From Caenorhabditis elegans (taxonomy: Eukaryota > Nematoda > Chromadorea > Rhabditida > Rhabditidae): DNA of 64,000 nucleotides. Under the pieces are notes generated by a model, which saw only the letters and a program-made list of their open reading frames with translations, was not told where the DNA came from and ran no database searches. Location of the stretch: NCBI RefSeq assembly GCF_000002985.6, contig NC_003279.8:12462001-12526000 (forward strand). The letters are read 5' to 3'. This document shows positions 43,125-54,500 of the stretch, in pieces (the first letter of the stretch is position 1; every line of letters begins with the position of its first letter). A program made the translations under genes and the position numbers.

Positions 43125-45511
43125 ATGCTCCGAGAATTGTCGGTTTTGTTGCTGGTGGCTGTGTGCGCCGCAAAGCATGTGGAGCTTCCGGCTCCGTTTA
43201 AGGATCACTGCATCTTGGATGATAAGCAGAATCTCTATGATCCAAGCAAGCAATTTGATATCAAGTGGTGAGTTTTTGGCTGGATGGTAGCTACCTTAAC
43301 TATCTATAGTTTGCCCCATTTGTTGAACTTTTTGCGCATAAAACTTCCAAAATGTCAGATTTTCATAGTTTGAAGCCAGTGGTGTTCCTTGGTCATTTTT
43401 TTAGGTGCCAAATTCTAAATACACTGCTGTTCTAAAGAAATTCTCGATTTCATTGCCTAAGCTTTTTTAGAATTCGCCTAAGAACTAATAGATATTCTGA
43501 GAACTTTGTTGGCAGTCTGAATTTCTGAGTTTCGCCGATATTGTGCTTCTGATACTCAAAAGAGCATTTTTCAGGCATTCTACGTTATGAAAATGTGCTT
43601 AATCCGAGCTTTACTGATTATTGCATGGTTCGAACACTTTTAGAGCTTCAAACATTCTAGTTTAGGACCTATCTTACTTTTTTGAAACTTTTAAACTACA
43701 AGAAGACGCCAAAATGTCGGTAATTTAACTTTTCCGGCACAGATATTACCTATACTTTGTGAAAAATATATTTTATAGGAAGTTTTTTAAACTCATTTTA
43801 GACTCAGAGTCCCTTTTTTTTAACTTTTGACTTCTCGGCTTCCAAAAAAAAAAATTTTTTGCGAAATTTTCAAGAAACTAGCAAATCGTTTAAAAATGTA
43901 GATTCCTGTGTTCTACAATCAGTTGATAATTTAGTGTAGTTACCCCCTGACACAATCAATCATAAATAAAACATCAATCTTCTCCTCGAGGAATTCCATA
44001 AACCTTATCAGTTTTTGTGCAGAGGTCACACCATACTTTGATTGCTGATTGAAGCGAAATTCCAAATACACACTTCCACAAACAAAAAATATTTTCAGGT
44101 ACGATGTGAACCTTGATCTCCCACCATCGGAGCGTTGGGTGCAGATCGCTACAGCCAACAAGGAACACATCGCCGACCTGATCGGTGTGCTGATCAATCT
44201 GATCACTCCATGGTTCCCAAATGCCATCGACTTTGTTGATGACGTGTTCGGTGATTTGGCGCCAAAGCTCGCTCAGCCATATCGTGACGAGATCTTCAGT
44301 ATTGCCAATGCCACCGGTATCCCATTGGGACAGATCACCATGTATAACATCTTCTACGAGATCTTCACCGTTTGCACATCGGTCATCGCTCAGGACAAGG
44401 ACGGCCACGTTTTCCACGCCAGAAACCTCGATTTCGGACTCTTCATGGGATGGGACCCAGTTCTTCACGACTGGCAAATCTCGCAAAAGCTTCGTAAGAT
44501 GATCATCAACGTCAACTGGCTCAAGGACGGAAAGCTGTTGTACAAGTCGAACAACTTTGCCGGATACATTGGAATCTACAACGGTCTCAAGCCAAACGCC
44601 TTCTCCTTGACTGCTGACGATCGATTCCAGCTTGTCGGAGGATACTACGGTATTCTCAAGTGGGTGTTCGGATTGGAGGCCGACGGAAAATGGATGTCCT
44701 GGTTGGCAAGAGAGACCCTCGAGACTAAGACCAGTGAGTTGAATTGTTTTCTTGATGACTTAGATCCTTAGAATTCGGAAGCTTTGATTTCCAGGAAGCT
44801 TAGGCTTAGATTCAAGTGTCCCTAATCTTTGCTTCTAATATCCATTGGGCTAGATCCGTCTGAGATCCATAAAGGCTCTATATCCCGAGCTTTCAGCCTA
44901 CCTCGACGCCAAGGAGCACTTGATGAACACTCCAATGCTCTCACCAGTCTACTTCATTCTCGGAGGATCCAAGAAGGACGAGGGATGCATCATCGCTAGA
45001 AGTCTCGACAAGACCGCACTTCTCACCGAGATGGCCACATCCCCACACGGATGGTACCTGTTGGAGACCAACTACGATCAGGGAACCGAGGTGAGAGATG
45101 CTAGAGTTGAAGGTGTAGAGTAGGTTCTGGTAGACGGATCTAGGGGCCCAACTTTTAGGAGAGGTCCTTCTCTAGGCCTAGGTCTAGTATTTTGAACCCA
45201 GCTTCTTTTTTTGAGTGGGTCGAACTCCTAGCTAGAAATTTTGATCAAAAATCTGTCAAAACCTATCCGGAATTAACTTATCCAACATTTCCCTCTTCCA
45301 GGACCTCTACCTTGACGACCGTGACACTCCGGGATTCCGTTGCATGGACAAGTTGACCCAGAAGAACGTCGGATTCGAGGGAATCTTCAACGTCTTGTCA
45401 TCCCGCACCAACCTGAATAAGCTCACCACCTACACCGTCCTCATGTCCGTCGAGACTTCTCGCTTCGAGACCATCCTTCAATCCTGCCCGGGAGAATGCT
45501 ATCCATGGTAG
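43125..45511 (+). CDS. asah-1: Acid ceramidase
   Basis: Lysosomal N-acylsphingosine amidohydrolase (Ntn-hydrolase fold) that splits ceramide into sphingosine and fatty acid. Exons are 43125-43267, 44099-44733, 44897-45090 and 45302-45511, giving 393 aa. A signal peptide ([20 protein letters not shown]) is followed by the pro-region ending FTV, then the self-cleavage and catalytic cysteine in [20 protein letters not shown] (beta-subunit start). Further landmarks are [31 protein letters not shown] and the C-terminal CPGECYPW. Two AATAAA signals follow (45551 and 45571). It appears to be the downstream gene of an operon with the RCC1-repeat gene. The adjoining neutral sphingomyelinase gene supplies ceramide in the same pathway, though in another compartment. 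Confidence 0.94.
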
Positions 45512-46365
45512 ATTGGATTCAACATTCTCATATACGCAATGATTCATTGAAATAAACTTTCATTTTTGTAAATAAACTTTGATGGGTTCTTGTTTGAAAA
45601 CGAAATTTTCATAAAATTTAAAAATTTTAGAGTTTTTTGGTTTTTTTTAAACAAAAATTAAAAATTTTAATTTTCCCGCTGGAAAAAAATAATGAGTTAC
45701 GGTAGATTTAAAGGCGCATGCACCGAAACTTATCGAGGTTACCAAAGTTATTGCTTTTTGTGGAATTTTACATTTAAAAAATAATTGTTTGCTAATTTTA
45801 TGGTTTTTCGTCGTTTTTTCGTTTCTAACCAAGTTTTCCTCCTGAAATTCAAATTTCGTCACAATTTTATTAAAAATGGGATACGGTAGATTTAAAGGCG
45901 CATGCCTAAATATTTCTTCTGAGTCTCGTAGCGATTGGTGGTTTTGTGGAATTTTCTACTAGAAAAATGAATTTAAACTGATTTTCCAGTATTTTTACAC
46001 AAATTTTTTTTATTTCAATTCAATTTTCAAATTATTCAATTCAATTTTCTGGCGGAAATTGCCAGTTTTTGTCATTATTGTCCAATAAAATAAGGTACGG
46101 TAGTTTTAAAGGCGCACACCTAAATTTTGCTCCCTTGGTTTCAGTTTTGAATTTTTAAAATAGAATTTTAACCGATTTTCGTCGATTTTCACTTAATTTT
46201 TTGCACTTTTCCGACGAAAAAGTCGATTTTTTGCAAAATTCGGTATTTTTCTCCATTTTTTCGCGAAAAAACCGCTATAAACCAAATTCTCCACCTTTTC
46301 CATCCAATTAATCCGTCTCCAAGGCCTCCTGCACCGCTGCTGCCGCTCCGTCACTCGCCGAGAGA
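45512..46365. other. Intergenic asah-1/unc-101, with three copies of a short repeat
   Basis: TACGGTAGATTTAAAGGCGC occurs at about 45699, 45888 and (as a variant) 46095, spaced about 190-205 bp. Each copy is followed by CATGC or CACACC. No gene seen. Confidence 0.6.
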
Positions 46366-46375
46366 GTATATAAAG
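46366..46375 (+). promoter_or_regulatory. TATA-like box of unc-101
   Basis: GTATATAAAG about 180 bp before the unc-101 start, next to GAGAGA and a GC-richer stretch. Position fits a core promoter, though many worm messages are trans-spliced and the true start is uncertain. Confidence 0.4.
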
Positions 46376-46554
46376 TGAAGAGACTGCAGACTGCAAGAGG
46401 GCGTGCCCGCCAGCAGCCGATATCCATCTTTGCACTCATTTTCTTCGATTTTCCTCCGTTTTCCGCTAATTTTCTCCGGATTTTCAGTATTTTCCAGTAG
46501 CTGCCACGTGGAATTTGACGATTTTAACGAGAAAATCGCAAAAAATCGTCGAAA

Positions 46555-49500
46555 ATGGCGACTTCCGCCATGTTTATACTGGATTTGAAGGGAAAAGTGA
46601 GTTTTTTAGTGTTTTTCACGTCGGAAAATGCCAATTTTCGCATTTTTCAGACGATAATTTCTCGAAATTATCGCGGAGACATCGACATGACGGCAATCGA
46701 TAAATTCATTCATTTACTCATGGAAAAAGAGGAAGAAGGCTCGGCAGCGCCCGTTTTGACCTATCAGGACACGAATTTCGTGTTTATCAAGCACACAAAT
46801 ATTTATTGTGGGTTTTTTGTGTGAAAAATTGAATTTAAAATCAAAAATTAGATAGAAAAATGGCAAAATTGAAGAAAATCCGTTGAAAATGACGCAATTG
46901 GTCAGAAATTTGAATTTTCAAGCCAAAAACCGATAAAAAGTGCAATTTTTTGTGGTTTTTAACATTTTCAAATTGAAAATAACGTTTTAAAACTAAAAAA
47001 TGAGTTGAAAAACAGTGAAAAGTAACAAAATCCCTTGAAAATAACGGAAAACCCAAAAAAATTCAATTTTTTGATTTTAAAGTCAGAAAAATTCAAAAAT
47101 TCCTTGATTTTCTGAATTCCCGAGTGCTAAAATTCAAAAAAAGCCGAATATTCGTAAAAATTGACTAAAATCAATAAAACTGCGATTTTCGTAATTTTTC
47201 CATTTTGTAGTTTATTTGAAATGTGGTAAAAATCTTAAAAAAGGAGCAAAATTGTTTCAAAAATCAAGCTTTTCTGCCAGAAAGTCGATAAATTGCGAAA
47301 AATTCGTCATTTTTCACACTTTTTCGACATATTTTCACGATTTTTGAGCCAGAATTGTAAATTTCCGGAAATTTTCCCGCCGACAGCGGGTGCAAGCGCG
47401 CTCCAATGATAAAACACCCATTTTTAACGGATTTTCAGTCATTTTCTCCAGAATTTCCAGTCAAAAATTCAAATTTCCCTCATTTCAGTGGTCTCAGCAT
47501 GCCGTTCAAACGTCAACGTCACAATGATTTTGTCATTTTTGTACAAATGCGTCGAAGTTTTCTCCGAATATTTCAAAGATGTCGAAGAGGAGTCGGTTCG
47601 CGACAATTTTGTCGTTATCTATGAACTTTTGGACGAAATGATGGATTTCGGGTTCCCACAGACGACTGAGAGTCGAATTCTACAAGAGTAAGGAGGAAAA
47701 ACGAGAAAAATTGAAAAAAATTACTCAAAAATTCGAATTTCCCGCACGAAAAATCGTTTCATTTTCTGCTGCAAATGCGCTCCAATGCGAAAATAGCCAA
47801 ATATTAGCGTTGGAGCGCATTTGCAGCGCGCGATAGCAGTAATTTTAAATTTTGGGTCAAAATATGTATTTTCGACCCTAAAATTTTGAATTTCCAATCA
47901 CAAATGCGCTCTAATGCAAAAATCGCAAAAAATTTACATTGGAGCGCATTTGCAGTGGCGGGGAATTCAAAAATTCAAATTTTCCTGTTCAAAATGTGTC
48001 TTTTGTCTCGAAAATTTGAATTTCTATTTGCAAACGCGCTCCACTGCGATTATTTGCACTGTAGCGCGGTTGCAGCTGGGAAATTTGAATTTTCATTGAA
48101 AATTTCAATTTTCTCGCATTCAACATGCAGCAAACGCGCTTCAATGCAAAAATCGCAAAAGTTCACATTGGAGCGCAATTTTCCTGTTCAAAATGTGTTT
48201 TTCGACTCGAAAATTTGAATTTTTGTGCAAAATTATCATCGATTTTTCCTCAATTTTCAATCAAAAAACCCCCCAATTTTTTGCAGATACATCACACAAG
48301 AAGGTCAAAAACTAATTTCGGCACCCCGTCCCCCGATGGCAGTGACAAATGCCGTCTCATGGCGCTCTGAAGGCATAAAATACCGAAAAAACGAGGTTTT
48401 CCTGGACGTAATCGAAAGTGTGAACATGTTGGCCAGCGCCAACGGTACCGTACTTCAATCGGAAATTGTTGGAAGCGTTAAAATGCGTGTCTATCTTACC
48501 GGAATGCCTGAACTTCGGCTGGGTCTTAACGATAAAGTACTTTTTGAGGGCAGTGGACGTGAGTTTTTTCGAATTTTATGCGAAAATTGAGATTTTTCAG
48601 GCAATTTTACCCTAAAATCGATAAAATTTTGTTAAAATTCAACAATTTTAAAGTTTTTAGCGTTTTTCAATTGCGCTCCAATGCGACTTTTTTTAAATTT
48701 TTGCAATGGAGCGCGTTTGCAACTTGAAATTCAAACTTCCTACCGCTACAATCGCGCCCCATTGATAATTCTCGATTTTCAGGCGGAAAAAGCAAATCTG
48801 TGGAACTGGAAGACGTGAAATTTCATCAATGTGTACGCCTGTCGCGTTTTGACACGGATCGAACGATCTCCTTCATACCGCCCGACGGAGCATTTGAGCT
48901 TATGAGCTATCGGTACGAAAAAAGTGGAGAAAATCGGATTTTTAACCGAAAAATCGAGTTTTTCGCATGATTTTGACGGAAATTCAGTGATGTGGCCTAG
49001 TTTTTTCGAAAAGTTAGGCCACCGACTTCTAATCTGTGGCCGAAGTTTGATTTTGTCTATTTTTTGGCTTAAATACTCGATTTGAAAGCTGAAAATGCCA
49101 GAAAATCCTAGGAAATGCCAATTTACCCACGTGGCCTAGGTTTTTTGGAAGTTAGGCCACCATAGCCTAGTTCGTGGCCGAGTTGTAATTTCGAGTTAAT
49201 TTCTGCTTTTTTATGCCAAAAACGCTCGAAAAACAATTATAAGGTGTAGAAAATACAAATTTGCTTACGTGGCCTAGGGTTTTCCGGAAAAAACTAGGCC
49301 ACCAAAGGCCGATTCCTGTTTTTGGGTTCTTTTAGGTCAAAAAACTCGTTATTCAGACGAAGAAGAGCTCAGTAACATGAAAAATTCTAGAAAAATACAA
49401 ATTTGCATACGTGGCCTAGATTTTACAAGAAAGTTAGGCCACCACTGGCCAATTCATGGCCGAACTCTATTTTTTGGCTAAAAACTCGGCTTCTTTACTA

Positions 49501-50901
49501 CAATAGCTCGATTTTTCTGTAAAAACACGTTAAAACTGTAACAAATGGAACACGTAACATGCAAATTTCCACTCGTGGCCTAGTTTCTCGCAAAAGTTAG
49601 GCCACCACTGATCAGTTCGTTGCCGAACTCTATTTTTTGCTGAAAACTGTGTGTCTGGATCAAAATTGTTGGTTTTTCTTAAAAAATAAGTCAAATACAC
49701 CTGCGGCCTAGGTTTTCGGGTAGAAAATTAGGCCACACCTTAATTTTGAGTCTAAAAAGTTGATCACTAGGCCAAATTTAGCTTGAAAACACTGAAAAAT
49801 AAAAAAAAAGCAAATTTACATGCGTGGCCTAGGTTTTCAGGTAAAAAGTCAGGCCATGCCTCAATTTTGTGTCGAAAAACTCGATTTTTACCTCAAAAAG
49901 CTCCAATTTTTCCTGAAAATTCTCGAAAAATACCGTTTTTTTTCAGATTAACAACCGTGGTGAAGCCGCTGATCTGGATCGAGACAAGCATCGAACGTCA
50001 CAGTCACAGCCGTGTCTCGTTTATAATCAAAGCGAAATCACAATTCAAACGGCGCTCCACTGCTAATAACGTGGAAATCATTATTCCAGTCCCGTCGGAC
50101 GCTGATTCACCGAAATTCAAGACAAGCATCGGTTCGGTGAAGTATACGCCCGAGCAATCGGCCTTCGTATGGACTATTAAGAATTTTCCCGGCGGAAAAG
50201 AGTACCTTTTGACCGCCCATCTATCTCTACCGTCTGTGATGAGTGAAGAGTCTGAAGGACGGCCGCCGATTAAAGTCAAATTTGAAATTCCGTATTTTAC
50301 GACCAGCGGCATTCAGGTAGCCGAATTTTTCGCTTAAAATTCGACTTTTTAGCTCAAAAATTCAAATTTCCCACCGCCAAAAACTGCCCAATTTTGAGAT
50401 TTATGTAATTTTTTCGCTCTAAAATGCTGAAAATTTCATTTAAACACATGATATTATTTAAAAATCCGACTTTTCAACTAGATTATTTGAATTTCCCGCC
50501 GACCGCATGTTGCAAGCGCGCTCCACGGATAAAACTGCTCAAAATGCAGATTTTTGTGATTTTTTTGCGTCAAGATGATGCAAATTTCTCGAAAAAACCT
50601 AACATTTGACTTTTTAACTCAAAAATTCAAATTTCCCGCCTACCACATATTGCAAGTGCGCTCCACGGAGAAAACGGCTCAAAATTGAGAATTATGTGAT
50701 TTTTTGGTGTTTAAGGGTGATAAAATCTTCTAAAAAAAAGGCTTGAAAATTCAATTTTTCCCATAAATTCCACCAAGTAAACCCTAATTTTCAAATTTTC
50801 AGGTCCGTTATCTGAAAATCATCGAGAAAAGTGGATATCAAGCATTGCCGTGGGTCCGCTACATTACTCAAAATGGAGAATACGAGATGCGGATGAAATA
50901 A
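46555..50901 (+). CDS. unc-101: AP-1 clathrin adaptor mu subunit
   Basis: Medium chain of the AP-1 adaptor, which selects tyrosine-motif cargo at the trans-Golgi and endosomes; needed for movement, vulval signalling and ciliary receptor sorting in worms. Exons are 46555-46596, 46651-46807, 47489-47687, 48287-48558, 48783-48912, 49947-50316 and 50803-50901, giving 422 aa, the length expected for mu1. The N-terminal longin domain begins [20 protein letters not shown], with [20 protein letters not shown] at its end. The mu homology domain starts near 158 ([19 protein letters not shown]) with landmarks [36 protein letters not shown] and [16 protein letters not shown]. Intron 3 (47688-48286) and intron 5 (48913-49946) are dense with two short repeat families. 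Confidence 0.96.
47769..48180. repeat. Four GAGCGCATTTGCA palindromes in unc-101 intron 3
   Basis: Palindromes of about 50 bp at 47769-47826, 47903-47956, 48029-48075 and about 48130-48176. Each pairs AAATGCGCTCCAATG-type sequence with CATTGGAGCGCATTTGCA-type sequence around a 10-15 bp spacer. The last copy has lost its final TTTGCA. Confidence 0.85.
48985..49870. repeat. GTGGCCTAG repeat cluster in unc-101 intron 5
   Basis: About eight cycles of GTGGCCTAG, then a short AT stretch, then GTTAGGCCACC, spaced 100-130 bp and filling nearly the whole intron. Each cycle is a small inverted repeat. The rest of each cycle diverges strongly. Confidence 0.8.
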
Positions 50902-51518
50902 TTCCTGAAAAAATTACCTAAATTCATATTTTATTGTATTTTATTCCCAATTTTACTCTTAATTTTTGGAATTTTTTATGAAAAATTGGTGAAAAACGAC
51001 CGTGGCCGAGTTTTTGGAAAATTTGGAGGTCTAGGCCACCATGCTTCCAGTGGTGGCCTAACTTTTCGAAAATCCTAGGCCACGGCCCCGTTTTCCATCA
51101 ATTTTTGCCTCTTTTAATGTCAAACATCTCCAATTTTTTCTGTGAAAATTTAATGCTCCGCGAGCTGCTCCCCGGCTCAAAACATGTGTTGTGTGTGCTC
51201 TTTCCCCTGATGACCCCGAACTCTATTTTTTTTTGTTCGAAAATTTTTATTTTATTTTTCCCACCGATTTATTTATTGATTTTTATCGCATAATTTAGAT
51301 TTTTTCCAGAAAAACGAGTTTTTTCCCTTTCCCACCAGCATAATTTTCTCACCACATGGATCCTCATCAATTTTTCCCGTTTTCCTTTTTTCAGTAAATC
51401 AATAAATTTTCTGTCATAATTGTTTACAAAATGTTTTCCGGGGGCTAAAAATTCCATTTCAAAAATTGTCTAAATTTCCAGAAAAATCACTGAAAAAAAT
51501 GCAAAAAATTGCCAGAAA

Positions 51519-54500
51519 ATGCGCCGATTGTTGCCGATTTTTCGTCGAAATTTGCGAATTTCTGCATTTTCGCGTCAATGCACCACATCTGACGACACTT
51601 TGCGGACTTTTGCGCCAAATGCGTTGATGGATCGAATTGTGGACGATTTGAAGGTTCGGCAAAGCGGGAATTTGAAAATTTTGAAGATTTAGCATTGGGG
51701 CACACTTGCATCACGCTTTTATGGCGCGAAATTTGAATTTTTGCCCTAATTTTGGACTTTTTTTTGCATTGGAGCGCATTTGCATTAGCGGGAAATTCAA
51801 ATTTCCAACTCTAATTCAATTTTTTCCAGAAAACTGGCACACATTTTGTGATTCCCGGTCGAGATTCCTTTGCCAGACAGGAATCGGCAAAAGTTTTCGA
51901 AAAACTTTTGGAAAATGGTAGGTTTTGCTAATTTTTTTTAGTGAAAAATTTGAAAAAACGAAAAATCGAGGGTTTTGAGCATTTTGACTCTGAAAAAACA
52001 AAAAAAACTAGATTTTGAAGCATTTTATCCGTGGAGCGCACTTGCAACATGTGGTCGGCGGGAAATTCAAATTTTTGAAATAAAACACGGAATTTAGGCG
52101 AATTTTATGTTTTTACAGACGATTTTCAAGCATTTTGAGTCTGAAAATTCGCAAAAATCCTGATTTTGGGCTGTTTTATCCATGGAGCGCACTTGCGCAA
52201 TGTGGTTGGCGGGGATTTCAAATTCTTGAGTTAAACTATATTTTTGAGCGTTTTAACGTAGTTTTCTTTAATTTAAAGCCATCTTTCACCATAATAAATC
52301 AAATTTTCAGTGATTTTTCAGACATTTATCGATTTTTCCTCAAAAATCCCACAATTTTCAGGTGTAAAATGCGAATTTCTGCTGGATGCGAACACAAAAA
52401 ACGCCACACTGTTCCGTACAATTGTCTCACAGCCTGGCGCCTCACTGGAGGTACGTTTGGATGGGGTACTGTAGAAAAACCAATTTATTTTTGGGAAAAA
52501 ATTTTTAGAGAGAGGGGAGAAATTTCGCGGAAATTTTTGATAAGAACGGATAATTGAGATAAGATGAGAAATTTTTGTTTTTTGCAGATTTTGGAGACGA
52601 TTGTCAATGTTGGATATGTCACTTTTGAGGATGCGATTCGACTTTTGGCACTGTAAGTCTTTTTTTTGGAAAAAATTCGGATATTTTGAGGAAAAAAAAT
52701 GTATTTTTCAAAATTATTTACCTAAATTTCCATATGGCTTTTTAAGAATGTGAAATTCAAATTCAGCTCGCCGAGATCTTTTGAATGACCCCCATCATGC
52801 CTAGGGAGGGTCTCGCCGCGAAAGTTTTGGGTCTCGCAACGAAAACTTGAGTTTAAAGGGAAATAGGGCATGATTATACTTAAATGAAAGGTCTCGACGC
52901 GAAAAGCTCTAAAAATTAGGTTTCAAAATTTCTAGGCCAACAGGTAGAAAGTTAGGTCACGATTTTTTCAATTTTGGCCTTGCAACAAAAATTGGAGCTT
53001 AAAAAGCTGGCGCATAGGGCAACGTGGCAAATTCAAAAAATTAGGCTTTGGAATTTCTAGGCCACTGGGTGAAAAGTTAGGCCATCAAAAGCCCCCGGCT
53101 TTGGGGTGTCATGTAAAAATACCTTGAGATCCCAAATTTTTTTCGCTAAAGTTTCCCAAATTGGAGAAAAAGTTGGTCTCGTCAATATTTTTGATGATAC
53201 GACGGACGACACGAAACGGGTAATTAATCATACTCTCAACTCGCCCTTCTCACACCTTTCCTACAGTCATTTTTTCACACTTTTATCTTTTGATTCGCTA
53301 TGAAACTTTCACTTTTACACGCCCTGAACGCTGGAGATGCGACGACAACGAGGACGATAATCATCAAAAATCCATTCATTTTTCTCACACATTTTCGCTC
53401 GCGCGATTTTATTTGATTTTATGATTTTCACGTAATTTTTCTATCTCGCTTCATAATTTATTTATCAGTTACATTTTTGTGGATCTTGTGTCACAAAAGT
53501 TGGGCCTCCGAGAGAAAAGTCTGAAAAAAGTTATTCCGAAATAAACACTTGGTGCCAGAAGTTCCCATTTTGGTTTGATCTACCTAGATCTACAAAAAAT
53601 GCGGGAGTAGAGACGCAGAGTTCTCGGCTGACTTAGCATGGTTAAGAACGTGCTGACGTCACATTTTTTTGGGGGAAATATTCCCACATTTTTTGTAGAT
53701 CAAACCGTAATGGGACAGCCTGACACCACGAGCTCGGCCAACGGCAATCGGTTTTCAACGTATTTAACTGAAAATTCGCCATGAAATTAAGTGTTCTAAA
53801 AACTTCTATATCTCAAAAACTAGAGCTGCTATCGAAAAGTTGTCAACTAGCAATTTGTTCCGCGAATTATAAGGAACAACTTGTTAGTTGAAAATTTACA
53901 GCTAACTTCTAATCCTGATGAGTTATCACTAGTTTAAGACCGTCAACGTATCGGCACTCGCCTATCATGAAGTTTTCATGTAGCGATAACTTTTCAATGA
54001 CTAATGTTAGTTAAAAATTGTCAACTGGAAAGTTATTCCTTATATTCTGAAGATTCGTTTTCCAGGTGACAACTTTTTGGTAGCACTTCTAGTTTTGGAG
54101 ATACGGGAGTTTTTCGGTTTCGTCTAGAAAAACTTTTATATCTCAAAAACTAGAGCTGCTATCGAAAAGTTTTCAACTAACAATTTGGTCCTTAGAATAT
54201 AAGGAACAATTTGTTAGTGGACGATTTTTACCTAACTTCTAATGCTGATGAGTTATGACTAGTTAAAGACCGCCAACTTTTGGCACTCGCAGGGTTCAAG
54301 CAGCGATAACTTATCAGCAGTTGGTGCTAGCTGGAATTTGTCAGCTAAACATTTTTACCTTATGTACTGAGGTTCATTTTTCAAGTTGGCAAATTTTTGA
54401 TGGCTCTCATGGTTCCGAAGTTACGGCGATTTTTTTTTTTGAAATTCGTTTCGAAAGTTCAACTTCCGTGTAAACAGCCAAATCGAATTAAACTGTTAGC

